A stretch of 64,000 nucleotides of DNA from an uncultured Bacteroidales bacterium. Its GTDB lineage: Bacteria; Bacteroidota; Bacteroidia; Bacteroidales; Muribaculaceae. Of the stretch, positions 8,562 to 16,759 are shown in pieces. A program made the position numbers and the translations under genes. Numbering within the stretch: the stretch's first letter is position 1; every line of letters begins with the position of its first letter. The notes under the pieces are model-generated. The model did not search any database and had not been told where the DNA came from. It saw only the letters and a program-made list of their open reading frames with translations. The stretch lies in NCBI GenBank assembly GCA_902776955.1, contig CACYSG010000007.1, forward strand, positions 20,673 through 84,672, given 5' to 3'.

Positions 8562-10991
8562 TTACAACGAGTCGGGGACGGCCAAGGGCTCATCAAGCTT
8601 CTCCTTGGGGTCAATGTCGTCGGTGAGCGGGATGAAGAGGGAATCCTCGTCAAACTCCATCATCGTGGAGTCAAACTCCTCGATCGGGACAAGAGCCGAG
8701 CAGCCCGAGTAGAGGGCGGCATCGATAGGCTCCTTGGCGGGCGCGAAACGACGGTGGTACTTCTGGAACTGCGGGTCGCTCAAGACAAGCTGCAGGAAGC
8801 GGCCGCAGATGGGCAAGGCCGTACGGCTGCCCTGTCCGAGGGCGCCCCAGCGGAAGTGTATCTGCCTGTACTCGCCACCGACCCATGAGCCGCACACCAG
8901 TCCGGGCGAGACGGCGACAAACCAAGCGTCGGCATGGCGGTTGCTCGTTCCGGTCTTACCGCCCAGGTCCACGTCATACAGCGGCCGCGTGATGTATCCG
9001 TTCAGCGCCATCGCCGTGCCTCCGGCATCGGTACGGCACGCCATGAGCATCTGCTGCATGAGCCATGCCGAGCGGTAGGACATGGCCTGGCGGTGGTGGT
9101 CGGGAGCACGGTAAATCTCGTTACCGTCGCGGTCCACGATGCGGGAAACGATGACCGGCTCATGCATCATACCGTCGTTGACCACGGTGCAATAGGAATT
9201 GACGAGTTCCATCAGGTCCACGTCGCTGGCACCCAACGAGAGCGCCGGCTTGGGATCCATGGGAGAGTTGATGCCCATGTCGCGGGCAAGCCGGGCGATT
9301 TCGCTGAAACCCACCTCACGGGCGACGCGCACGGTAACGCTGTTGATACTCTGAGCAAACGCGCCGCGCAGGGTCATCTCCGACCCGCTGAAGGTGCCGT
9401 TGGCGTTCGTTGGCCGCCAATGTTCCATTTCTTGCTTGTCCTCGTTATAGACCAGCGTGTCGATATACTCGTCGAGGCGGCGGTCACAGGGCACGAGGCC
9501 ACGCTCCATCGCCATGGCATAGACAAAGAGCTTGAAGGTCGAGCCGGGCTGGTGCTTAGCGCGCACCTTGTCATACTTCCACGTGTCGAAGTCCACGTCG
9601 CCCACCCAGGCCTTGACATGGCCGTTCTCGGGCTCCATGGCAATGAAGCCGCAGTGCATGAAGTGCAGCATATAGCGCACCGAGTCGAGCGAACTCATCT
9701 CCATATAGAGCGAGTCGTTCTCGTAGTCGAACAAGTGCACCATGTGGGGCTGGTTCATGTAGTAGTTGACCGAGTCGAGGTCATTGGGATAGCGGGCGAG
9801 CAATTCGTGGTAGATGGGCGTGTTGCGGGCCTTGTCCTCGACAAAGTTGGCAATAGGCTGGTTGTTATCGTCGAGCCAGCAGTCCCGATCGCCCCAGTGG
9901 CTCCTGAAGTTCTGCTGGACAATCTTCATCTTCTCGCTGACGGCCTGCTCGGCATACTCCTGCATCTTGCTGTCGAGCGTGGTGTAAATCTTGAGTCCGT
10001 CGCGCTCGAGGTCGAGTTTGAGGCCCTGTTGCTTGGCGATTTCCTCTATCTCGCGGGCGACAGCCTCACGGAAGTAGGGAGCAACACCGTCATAGTTGGC
10101 CTCGATGGTGTATTTCAGGTCGATGGGCAACGACGACACCGAGTCATACTGCTGCTGGGTGAGGTCCTTGAGGTTGAGCATATTGCGCAGCACCTGGTTG
10201 CGGCGCCGCAGGCTGTTCTTGGGGTTGATGCGCGGATTATAGGTGCTGGTGGCCTTGAGCAGGCCGACGAGCACGGCACTCTCCTCGAGTTTGAGCTTGC
10301 GTGGCGTGGTCTTGAAATAGGTGTTGGCCGCAGTCTTGATGCCGTAGGCATTGCTGCCGAAGTCCACCGTGTTGGCGTACATCTCGAGGATTTCCTGCTT
10401 GGAGTAGAACATCTCGAGCTTGGTGGCGATAATCCACTCCTTGCTCTTCATGATGAGCATCTTCACACCGGGGATGTAGCCGAGCAGGCCCGTGGAATAG
10501 TCGCTGCGGGTGCGGAACATGTTCTTCACCAGCTGCTGGGTGATGGTGCTGGCACCGCGGGGACGGCCGTGGAAAATCATATCCTTGACGGCGGCGCCCA
10601 GGCCGCTGAAGTCGATGCCATGGTGGCTGTAGAAGCGCTCGTCCTCGGTATCGATGAGGACCTTGAAGAATTCAGGGTTGATCGAGTCATAGGGGACGGG
10701 GGTGCGGTTCTCGTCATAGTATTTGCCGATAGTCTTGCCGTCGGCGCTGTAGAGGTAACTGGCCTCGGGGTTGCGGGGGTGCATGATGCTGTAGGTGCTG
10801 GGCGACTTGCCGAAGAGCCACAGCAGGTTGACATCGACCGCAACGAGGTATAACAGGAACAGGACGATGAACGTTGCCAGGCCAACCAGGATGCGGACCC
10901 ACCAGGGACGTCCGCGGTATAGCCCCTTGTACCATAACTTGAAACGACGCCAGTTGCGCGTGATGATATTGCCTGATTGTTTCTCGCTCAT
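8562..10991 (-). CDS. mrcA: Class A penicillin-binding protein (PBP1A-type)
   Basis: This bifunctional enzyme polymerises lipid II into glycan strands and cross-links peptides on the outer face of the inner membrane. It has 809 residues. A short basic cytoplasmic segment and one membrane helix (WWVRILVGLATFIVLFLLYL) come first. The family 51 glycosyltransferase motifs follow: EDERFYSHHG at about residue 117, RGASTITQQLVKN, and KSKEWIIATKLE. In the transpeptidase, STFK at about 484 carries the acylated serine, SIN and KTGTS (about 680) complete the active site. Length is normal for Bacteroidales PBP1A. It lies 44 bases downstream of the glycosyltransferase gene on the same strand, so the two may be co-transcribed. 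Confidence 0.93.
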   Translation of the reverse strand: MSEKQSGNIITRNWRRFKLWYKGLYRGRPWWVRILVGLATFIVLFLLYLVAVDVNLLWLFGKSPSTYSIMHPRNPEASYLYSADGKTIGKYYDENRTPVPYDSINPEFFKVLIDTEDERFYSHHGIDFSGLGAAVKDMIFHGRPRGASTITQQLVKNMFRTRSDYSTGLLGYIPGVKMLIMKSKEWIIATKLEMFYSKQEILEMYANTVDFGSNAYGIKTAANTYFKTTPRKLKLEESAVLVGLLKATSTYNPRINPKNSLRRRNQVLRNMLNLKDLTQQQYDSVSSLPIDLKYTIEANYDGVAPYFREAVAREIEEIAKQQGLKLDLERDGLKIYTTLDSKMQEYAEQAVSEKMKIVQQNFRSHWGDRDCWLDDNNQPIANFVEDKARNTPIYHELLARYPNDLDSVNYYMNQPHMVHLFDYENDSLYMEMSSLDSVRYMLHFMHCGFIAMEPENGHVKAWVGDVDFDTWKYDKVRAKHQPGSTFKLFVYAMAMERGLVPCDRRLDEYIDTLVYNEDKQEMEHWRPTNANGTFSGSEMTLRGAFAQSINSVTVRVAREVGFSEIARLARDMGINSPMDPKPALSLGASDVDLMELVNSYCTVVNDGMMHEPVIVSRIVDRDGNEIYRAPDHHRQAMSYRSAWLMQQMLMACRTDAGGTAMALNGYITRPLYDVDLGGKTGTSNRHADAWFVAVSPGLVCGSWVGGEYRQIHFRWGALGQGSRTALPICGRFLQLVLSDPQFQKYHRRFAPAKEPIDAALYSGCSALVPIEEFDSTMMEFDEDSLFIPLTDDIDPKEKLDEPLAVPDSL

Positions 10992-11035
10992 GTGTCTGTA
11001 GTGTTTTTAAAGTCGTGTAACTAGGGGAAGGAGAC

Positions 11036-11791
11036 TCATTGCCTGTTGGCACTGCCTGCAATCCGCCGCTTGAGGTAGCGTGGGATGAAGCTCAGGTGGG
11101 CCATGGTCGCCTTCAAGGTGCCGTAGTGACGGCACATGATGCGATATCGCTCCCACAGCGATGCGCGATGATGCCGCGTTGTCACTCCCTCGGCAAGGTA
11201 ACTGATGATGGGCTGACGCCCTGCATAGGCATTGTCGGTCGATTTCTTCAGGACACGGATGCACCAGTCATAGTCGGCGCTGTATCGGTATCGCAGGTCG
11301 TAGGGCTGCGCCAGGTCACGCCTGACGACAAACGCCTGATGACAAACCACCATGCCGTCAAGGAAGCTGTTAACCGTCAATCGCTTGGGTGCGGTGAGGT
11401 GTCTCCGTCCCACGACATCGCGCCGGGCATCAACGAGCTGGGTTTGACCGTAGATGACACCGGGGTTGGCGGCGGCAAGGACGGCGAGGCGGGCAAGGAC
11501 GGCAGCGTCGGCAAAGGCGTCACCCGCATTAAGGAAAATCAGGTAACGTCCGCGCGCACGCGATATGCCCTTGTTCATGGCATCATACAACCCCTTGTCG
11601 GGCTCGCTGAACACCCTCAAGCCTGCAATAGAAGCCTGCCTGACGATAGCGAGCGTATCGTCGCTGGATGCGCCATCGATGATGAGCATCTCGTAGTCAC
11701 TACTCGACTGGCGCTGAACGCTCTCGAGGGTGGGAGCGATGACACTGGCGGCATTCCAGGTGACGGTGATGATAGAAAATAACGGATCCAT
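11036..11791 (-). CDS. Family 2 glycosyltransferase
   Basis: The protein has 251 residues from ATG 11791; a TTG three codons earlier is the only longer start. The GT2 (GT-A fold) core is plain: an N-terminal 'FSIITVTWNAASVI', the nucleotide-binding 'IIDGASSDDTLAIV', and 'EPDKGLYDAMNKGI'. The segment 'RGRYLIFLNAGDAFAD' carries the metal-coordinating region in place of a classical DXD. No membrane helices are apparent. It probably transfers a sugar from a nucleotide donor during polysaccharide or LPS synthesis, but the substrate cannot be told. It precedes the PBP gene on the same strand. A promoter at 11820-11850 drives it. Confidence 0.85.
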   Translation of the reverse strand: MDPLFSIITVTWNAASVIAPTLESVQRQSSSDYEMLIIDGASSDDTLAIVRQASIAGLRVFSEPDKGLYDAMNKGISRARGRYLIFLNAGDAFADAAVLARLAVLAAANPGVIYGQTQLVDARRDVVGRRHLTAPKRLTVNSFLDGMVVCHQAFVVRRDLAQPYDLRYRYSADYDWCIRVLKKSTDNAYAGRQPIISYLAEGVTTRHHRASLWERYRIMCRHYGTLKATMAHLSFIPRYLKRRIAGSANRQ

Positions 11792-11819
11792 GCCTAGCAA
11801 AAAGTGGTTTTGTAGGACG

Positions 11820-11850
11820 CAAAATTACAGTTTTTTGATGAAATTTACAA
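11820..11850 (-). promoter_or_regulatory. Bacteroidetes-type promoter for the glycosyltransferase gene
   Basis: On the minus strand TTG (11850-11848) is followed after 20 nt by TAATTTTG (11827-11820). Transcription would start about 20 bases before the ATG at 11791. Confidence 0.6.
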
Positions 11851-11897
11851 TCAATCGCACATTTTTTACGTTAATATGCATAAAAGGAGATAATAAA

Positions 11898-12389
11898 ATG
11901 AGGTTTTACAAGACACTTGCCGCGCTGGCAGCCGCGGCCGCGCTGGTGACACTAGGCGGCTGTGATCACATCGATAACAAGTCGGTACCCAACTTCGGGG
12001 TGCGCATCGACCTGGGCAACTATGCCCTGTGGAGCACCTACGGCGTCAACGGCATGGGCGATTTCCGCATCTTTGACCGCGAGAAACACCTGCCGTCCAA
12101 TTTCCCGTATAATGTGAACACCTACACTGGCTATGGAGGGGTCCTGCTGATGATGGGACTTGACTACCCGATGGCCTATGACCTGTCGTGCCCGGTGGAG
12201 GCCAGCCAGAGCGTAATCCTCTCGATCGACGCCGGCAACCTCGAGGCCGTGTGCTCGCGATGCGGCTCGCGCTTCAACCCGCTGACCGGAGCCGGAGGCC
12301 CCGTGAGCGGCGTCGCCATCAAGAACAAGGTAGGCATGCGCCAGTACCGTGTGCTGCCCAGTTCAGGCGGCTTTGTCATCACCAACTGA
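11898..12389 (+). CDS. Rieske-like lipoprotein lacking the histidine ligands
   Basis: The protein has 163 residues. I start it at ATG 11898 because this gives a lipoprotein signal ending in TLGGC (Cys22) and is preceded by AGGAGA, an unusually SD-like sequence for this phylum; longer in-frame starts add a poor leader. The C-terminal half (PMAYDLSCPVE... CSRCGSRFNPLTG ...YRVLPSSGGFVI) follows the fold pattern of Rieske ferredoxins and ring-hydroxylating dioxygenase subunits. The usual CxH and CxxH ligand pairs are here CPV and CSRC, so a normal 2Fe-2S cluster is unlikely. Related lipoproteins are common in Bacteroidales and their role is unknown. A hairpin at 12485-12510 probably ends transcription. 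Confidence 0.7.
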   Translation: MRFYKTLAALAAAAALVTLGGCDHIDNKSVPNFGVRIDLGNYALWSTYGVNGMGDFRIFDREKHLPSNFPYNVNTYTGYGGVLLMMGLDYPMAYDLSCPVEASQSVILSIDAGNLEAVCSRCGSRFNPLTGAGGPVSGVAIKNKVGMRQYRVLPSSGGFVITN

Positions 12390-12484
12390 GGTTCCACACA
12401 ACCGACCTGATTTTTTTGAAATGTTCCACGCGCGAGGGACCCTTTCTTGACGGCTATTTGGAGGGGCAAATCCACAAATTTAGT

Positions 12485-12510
12485 AAAATGCGGCCTTCGG
12501 GTTGCATTTT
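12485..12510 (+). terminator. Hairpin terminator after the Rieske-like lipoprotein gene
   Basis: An 11-bp stem with two G-T pairs (12485-12495 with 12500-12510) is capped by a TTCG tetraloop, and the right arm ends in TTTT. The remaining gap to 12765 is AT-rich and shows no gene. Confidence 0.6.
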
Positions 12511-12740
12511 GCAATTTTCAGAGGCATTTCAGTTCACTCGGAGCACATTTTTTGTAGCAAAAATTCAAAAAATAAGTCTTATAGGATGCCATTTATTGTT
12601 AAAAAGTGTAAACTTTTTCATTTTTAATTTCCAAAATTTAAACAATCCGACCCTCCGTTAGGCCCCATAGGCAGGGGAATTGCGTGGAACAATTCGCCAA
12701 AAACGCGAAAAACGCCAAATGTTTACAAGTGTTTAAGAAG

Positions 12741-12772
12741 TTTGGCCACGTTGGCGGTTTGGGGTACCTTTG
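12741..12772 (+). promoter_or_regulatory. Bacteroidetes-type promoter for the NlpC/P60 gene
   Basis: TTTG (12741-12744), 20 nt, TACCTTTG (12765-12772). The leader to the ATG at 12871 would be about 90 nt and is open in the gene's own frame. Confidence 0.7.
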
Positions 12773-12870
12773 CCACGCAAACCAGGGCGTACGGCATCGA
12801 AATCGTTCTTGATGCCCTTGACGAAAAGGCCGCCGATGAGCGGATTTTCCAGTCCACTAAAATAATTATT

Positions 12871-13404
12871 ATGAGTTTTATCAAAAGTAAAATAAGTTTA
12901 TCAGCATTATTCGTATTATTAGCAATCACCTTTACCGGATTGTCGTCCAACGCTCAGCGACTGGAGTCGCGTAAGCCGGGCACCGTACTCGAACAGCTCG
13001 AGCAGAATAGCCGCAACAGCATCGTAGATCAGGTTATCAATTACGCCTACCGTTTCCGCGGTACGCCTTATCGTTACGGAGCAATGTCGCCCCGTGGCTT
13101 TGACTGTTCAGGTTTCACCAGCTATGTGTTCAAGCGTTTCGGCATCGAGCTCGATCGCTCGTCGCGTGGTCAGATCTTTGACGGCGTGCGCGTGAAGAAG
13201 AACGAGCTCCAGCCCGGTGACCTGGTGTTCTTCCAGGGCCGTTCGGGACGCGGTGGCGTGGGCCACGTGGGCATCGTCACCAAGGTCAACGAGGACAACA
13301 CGTTCCACTTCATCCACTCGGCATGCAGCAGCGGTGTTACCGAGAGCAAGAATACCGAGTCCTACTACAGCCGCCGTTACGTCGGCGCCTGCAGGGTACT
13401 GTAA
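12871..13404 (+). CDS. Secreted NlpC/P60 cysteine peptidase (peptidoglycan endopeptidase)
   Basis: The protein has 177 residues from ATG 12871, chosen because it opens a signal peptide (MSFIKSKISLSALFVLLA...). The upstream in-frame extension lies partly before the predicted transcription start. The NlpC/P60 domain fills the rest: catalytic Cys79 in RGFDCSGF, His132 in GHVGIV and His149 in FIHSA. These form the usual Cys-His-His centre that cuts within peptidoglycan stem peptides. 'PGDLVFFQG' is the usual supporting motif. There is no additional SH3 or LysM wall-binding module, so this is a minimal periplasmic hydrolase. It is monocistronic with its own promoter and a hairpin after the stop. 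Confidence 0.9.
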   Translation: MSFIKSKISLSALFVLLAITFTGLSSNAQRLESRKPGTVLEQLEQNSRNSIVDQVINYAYRFRGTPYRYGAMSPRGFDCSGFTSYVFKRFGIELDRSSRGQIFDGVRVKKNELQPGDLVFFQGRSGRGGVGHVGIVTKVNEDNTFHFIHSACSSGVTESKNTESYYSRRYVGACRVL

Positions 13405-13438
13405 CAATAACAAACCACAATTCAATAAGCAAACCACA

Positions 13439-13467
13439 GCGTGCGCCCCATCCACTGGAGCGCACGC
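13439..13467 (+). terminator. Hairpin after the NlpC/P60 gene
   Basis: GCGTGCGC (13439-13446) pairs perfectly with GCGCACGC (13460-13467) across a 13-nt loop. The T tract behind it is weak (TTGCTATAT). Confidence 0.45.
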
Positions 13468-13507
13468 TTGCTATATAACCCACCAGTGTCCGGTAAAATG
13501 CGAAAAA

Positions 13508-13771
13508 TGCAGGCCGAAGGTCTGCACAAGGCCAGTAGGCCTTGACTTGAACTAACACCATGGCGCGAGGGCCGTAGGTCCTCGTGGCTTGGTGAAAGAG
13601 ACGCTATGCTACTCGGGCCCCGTAGGGGGCCACAAATGCAGGCAGTGATTGGCCCTCTTCGAGGCCCAATCCATTACGTGCTGGTTCCCCAGGCCACACG
13701 AGGCCTACGGCCTGTGCGCCCTGGGGTTTCCTCAATTCAAGGCCGATGGCCTTGTCGTGGTCTTCGACCAC
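13508..13771. repeat. Array of eight short hairpins in a non-coding gap
   Basis: Eight successive stem-loops fill this interval: 13508-13526, 13527-13544, 13566-13584, 13616-13631, 13647-13671, 13687-13726 (two nested levels), 13738-13754 and 13757-13771. Stems are 5-8 bp or more, mostly GGCC-rich. Loops are 3-4 nt (GAA, AGTA, GTA, GTAG, TTC, TAC, GAT, TTC), so several units look like the same hairpin in opposite orientations. A 77-codon frame crosses the array but has no coding character. Confidence 0.6.
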
Positions 13772-13871
13772 ATCGGCCCCACCTTTTATCGGGTGAGCTC
13801 AAATGTGTCTATAGTGTATCTAGCTTAACGACAGCCTAACGAAGCCGATAAGCATTCGGTTTCTAAAACCG

Positions 13872-15140
13872 TCAATTGCCGTTCAGCAGCAAACCAGTAA
13901 GTATGGTCACGTCGCTGATGGTGACATTGCCGTCGCCGTTCACATCGCAGTAGGGAGGAATTTCATCACCATTGAGCATCTGATTGATAATGTCTGTCAC
14001 GTCGCCAATGCTCAACGTCCCGTCACCGTTCACATCGCCAGGTCCAGCACCCCTAAACGGTACAATGCGCGAGAACTTGCCCCACTCCTCATGAGCCTTG
14101 TAAGCCTCCATCGACTCGTAAGGAACAAATAAAGTAGCTTGGCTAAAAATGCTTTCATCAGCAAAGCTGTTAGACGTGCTAGGCGGGTTAACGGATTTAC
14201 AGGTTATTGATTCCAAACCCGTACAACCAGCAAAAGCTCCTCGGCCGATAGCTGTGACTGAATCAGGCAATACTATGCTTGTCAAGCCAGGACAATTTAC
14301 GAAGGTTTTTTTATGAATAACATTATGGTTAGGGATGATCAAGTCGCCAGAATAACACGGAGCATGAGATTCAGGGTCTATATATTTGTTGCAGATGCCC
14401 TGTCTATTATCGACATTTGAGAGGTCCCAATTCGTAGACTCTTTGTAATAAAACCCATCATAATAGAAGTCATATCCATAAATCCCGAACTCATCAATTT
14501 CCTCTTTTAATTCCATGATCATACCCATATCACTGATTCCTGAAGAATTAGTAGTCATCACTTCAATAACACAGTGTTGATGACGAGGTTGTGGAGCATA
14601 CCACACTTTGAACGGGCCGCTATAGTCTTCCCAATCGCTATCAATCCAGTTAGTCCAGTCATATGGGTCAACAAATCTCGTTTTATACCTGATACTACTT
14701 TCATCATCACTTTCCAGTACCATCCAGAAGGAATCAGATTCCTCGTCATGATATATAGTAAAACGAGGAATACCTGGACGAACTAACTCCTTGGTGGTTT
14801 CGCTCATCTCACACCCCTCGCTCTGGGCAGTAGCTGTAAACAACAACGTCTTTGGCATGAATTGCATATAGCCCGTAGCAGCTTCAGGGGCATAATAATA
14901 GGGATTAGCGACTTCTTCGCCATTCAAGTAGAGATGTACATCACCTTCTCCTGTGGCTGTAATCAGATAGTAAAAAACGCATACTTCATCGTAAAAATAG
15001 CAATTATCAAAACTACCATTTAATTCGTTATTGGAGCCAGCCCATTCAAAGGATATTTCAGGAGCTGGCGTTATGTCAGCAAAAGAGGCCGTGGAACATA
15101 AAGCCATCAATGCAAGAGTTAAAAAGATCTTTTTCATCAT
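13872..15140 (-). CDS. Secreted BspA-like LRR protein with dockerin-like tail
   Basis: The protein has 422 residues, with a signal peptide (MMKKIFLTLALMALCSTASFA). The long N-terminal region has no recognised domain but contains chitobiase/Fn3-like 'YYLITATGEGDVHLYLNG' and 'FTATAQSEGCEMSE' segments. A short LRR_5 stretch follows at about 270-350 (LTSIVLPDSVTAIGRGAFAGC). The dockerin-like pair begins at about 365 (GDVNGDGTLSIGDVT; DVNGDGNVTISDVT). The C-terminal 100 residues closely resemble those of the protein at 6928-8385, including 'SMEAYKAHEEWGKFSRIVPFRGAGPGD'. This points to a shared cassette spread by duplication. It is probably surface-exposed. Confidence 0.78.
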   Translation of the reverse strand: MMKKIFLTLALMALCSTASFADITPAPEISFEWAGSNNELNGSFDNCYFYDEVCVFYYLITATGEGDVHLYLNGEEVANPYYYAPEAATGYMQFMPKTLLFTATAQSEGCEMSETTKELVRPGIPRFTIYHDEESDSFWMVLESDDESSIRYKTRFVDPYDWTNWIDSDWEDYSGPFKVWYAPQPRHQHCVIEVMTTNSSGISDMGMIMELKEEIDEFGIYGYDFYYDGFYYKESTNWDLSNVDNRQGICNKYIDPESHAPCYSGDLIIPNHNVIHKKTFVNCPGLTSIVLPDSVTAIGRGAFAGCTGLESITCKSVNPPSTSNSFADESIFSQATLFVPYESMEAYKAHEEWGKFSRIVPFRGAGPGDVNGDGTLSIGDVTDIINQMLNGDEIPPYCDVNGDGNVTISDVTILTGLLLNGN

Positions 15141-15305
15141 GATTCAGTATTTTTCAGATTAAACATAATTTTTACCAATGGCGAATTTACTGAATACATC
15201 TTCAGCTTTCCAAACAAATTTTGGAAGAAAATGCACAATTGACAATTATTTCCCAAAAATTGTCTAATAATTTTACACTTTGAACAATTCTTGCCATTGT
15301 CAACA

Positions 15306-15337
15306 TTTGCTGGATTGGGGCGTTTTTAGTAAGTTTG
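15306..15337 (+). promoter_or_regulatory. Bacteroidetes-type promoter for the esterase gene
   Basis: TTTG (15306-15309), 20 nt, TAAGTTTG (15330-15337). The ATG at 15360 follows after a leader of about 16 nt. Confidence 0.65.
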
Positions 15338-15359
15338 CGGCAATAAAACCAGAATTGAG

Positions 15360-16685
15360 ATGACATCCAAGCAAATTATCTTCACCATATTGTTCCTGTT
15401 GGCGGCCTTGCGGCTCACCGCCGGGCACGTCTTGATTGACGGGACTCTTGACCAGTCGGATATCTATCCGGGGACGGTACACACCTTCCAAGTGTACGTG
15501 CCCGACCAATATGACGGGAAGCGCCCCGCCGGGCTGTATGTGGGCCTGGACGGGGTGTTGTGCAATGCCCCCCAGGTGATGGACTCGCTCATCGCCTCGC
15601 GCAAGATGCCGTGCGTCATCGGCGTGTTCCTGCAGCCAGGCATCATCAAGTCGGGCGACGGCACGGTGCTGCGCTATAACCGCAGTTACGAGTTTGACAG
15701 CACGACAGGCGAGTTCGCCCGTTTTCTAGACACCGAGTTGCTGCCCGCCGTGGAGCGAATGACCACACAACGCGGCAAGGCCATCAGGCTGTCGCGGCGT
15801 CCCGAGGACCGGATGATCTTCGGGCTGAGCAGCGGCGGCATCGCCGCGTTTAACGCCGCATGGCACCGGCCGGACTTGTTCGGCAAGGTGTTCACGGGCG
15901 TGGGCACGTTTGTGGCGATGCGCGGCGGCAACGAGTTGCAGGCGCTGGTGCGCAAGACCGAGCCGCTGCCGCTGCGGGTGTTCATCCAGGATGGCACCAA
16001 CGACGTGTGGAACCCGCTGTTCGGCCACTGGTACGAGGGCAACCAACTGCTGGCGAGCGCCGTGCGGTTTGCGGGCTGTGATGTGGAATGTGACTGGAGC
16101 GACGGTGGGCACAACGTGACGCGTGCGAGCCAGATTTTCCCGCAAGTGATGGAATGGATGTGGCGCGACTGGCCCGCCGCAACGAGCACAGGCAAGACGC
16201 AGAACGACTTCCTGCAAGAACTGCTGGGCCCCGAGGACAAGGGCTGGGAACGCATGGGCAACGGCATCGAGCACAAACCCGTTACCAGCATCATCTACCC
16301 AGACCTGACCAATATCGCCATGATTCCCGACGCGCCCGGCAACACCGTGTGGCAATATATCCTCAAGGACGGACAGCCCGTCCACGGCGAGCCCTTCTAC
16401 TGGCTTCACAACGACGACGCCAGCCATGCGCTGGACCTCCAAAGCCTCGCCCTCGACGGCCGCGGCAACCTGTGGGTCGCCACCAGCATGGGGCTGCAGA
16501 TATGTGACCAAAACGGGAGAGTGCGCGCAATCCTGCGCATGCCGCCGGGTTGCGGACGCGTCCACGAGATCACTATCAGGGCTGGAGAAGTGTGGATCCA
16601 TAGCGCCGAGGGCGACTGGCGACGACACTTGAACGTCACCGCTCCCGAGCTGGGAACAAGGCCCGAGAGCCAGGGACAAGGTTAA
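15360..16685 (+). CDS. Secreted alpha/beta-hydrolase esterase (enterochelin esterase-like) with beta-propeller-like C-terminus
   Basis: The protein has 441 residues, with a signal peptide. The N-terminal 270 residues are an esterase of the Fes/D group: the nucleophile elbow GLSSGG (Ser157), an acid in 'QDGTNDVWN' (about residue 215) and His249 in DGGHNV complete a triad. The C-terminal 150 residues, with 'LALDGRGNLWVATSMGLQICDQNGRV', resemble one or two blades of an SMP-30/gluconolactonase propeller, too short for a complete one. Related fused esterases act on carbohydrate esters such as feruloyl or acetyl groups, so a role in polysaccharide use is plausible but not shown. It is alone behind its own promoter. 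The next gene has a separate TACCTTTG box. Confidence 0.8.
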   Translation: MTSKQIIFTILFLLAALRLTAGHVLIDGTLDQSDIYPGTVHTFQVYVPDQYDGKRPAGLYVGLDGVLCNAPQVMDSLIASRKMPCVIGVFLQPGIIKSGDGTVLRYNRSYEFDSTTGEFARFLDTELLPAVERMTTQRGKAIRLSRRPEDRMIFGLSSGGIAAFNAAWHRPDLFGKVFTGVGTFVAMRGGNELQALVRKTEPLPLRVFIQDGTNDVWNPLFGHWYEGNQLLASAVRFAGCDVECDWSDGGHNVTRASQIFPQVMEWMWRDWPAATSTGKTQNDFLQELLGPEDKGWERMGNGIEHKPVTSIIYPDLTNIAMIPDAPGNTVWQYILKDGQPVHGEPFYWLHNDDASHALDLQSLALDGRGNLWVATSMGLQICDQNGRVRAILRMPPGCGRVHEITIRAGEVWIHSAEGDWRRHLNVTAPELGTRPESQGQG

Positions 16686-16724
16686 AAAACTGAAAACCGA
16701 AAACTATAAATAAAAACTTATTAG

Positions 16725-16732
16725 TACCTTTG
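16725..16732 (+). promoter_or_regulatory. -7 box for rel
   Basis: TACCTTTG lies 27 bases before the ATG at 16760. No good TTTG is found about 20 nt upstream, where the sequence is A-rich. Confidence 0.5.
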
Positions 16733-16759
16733 TAGTTTGAATCAAAATGCCCAAGAGTC

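Noticed and set aside
8934-10853. 639-codon open frame on the plus strand opposite the penicillin-binding protein gene
   Set aside because: It is the antisense of a clear PBP1A; composition is His/Val/Glu-rich and there are no motifs.
12742-12870. N-terminal extension of the NlpC/P60 gene
   Set aside because: The extension begins before the predicted transcription start and would bury the signal peptide.
13508-13771. Possible CRISPR array
   Set aside because: There are no identical direct repeats with regular spacers; the units are palindromes of different sequence, and no cas genes are present.
13606-13839. 77-codon open frame
   Set aside because: It overlaps the hairpin array, and its Arg/Pro/Gly-rich sequence is the by-product of GGCC-rich palindromes.
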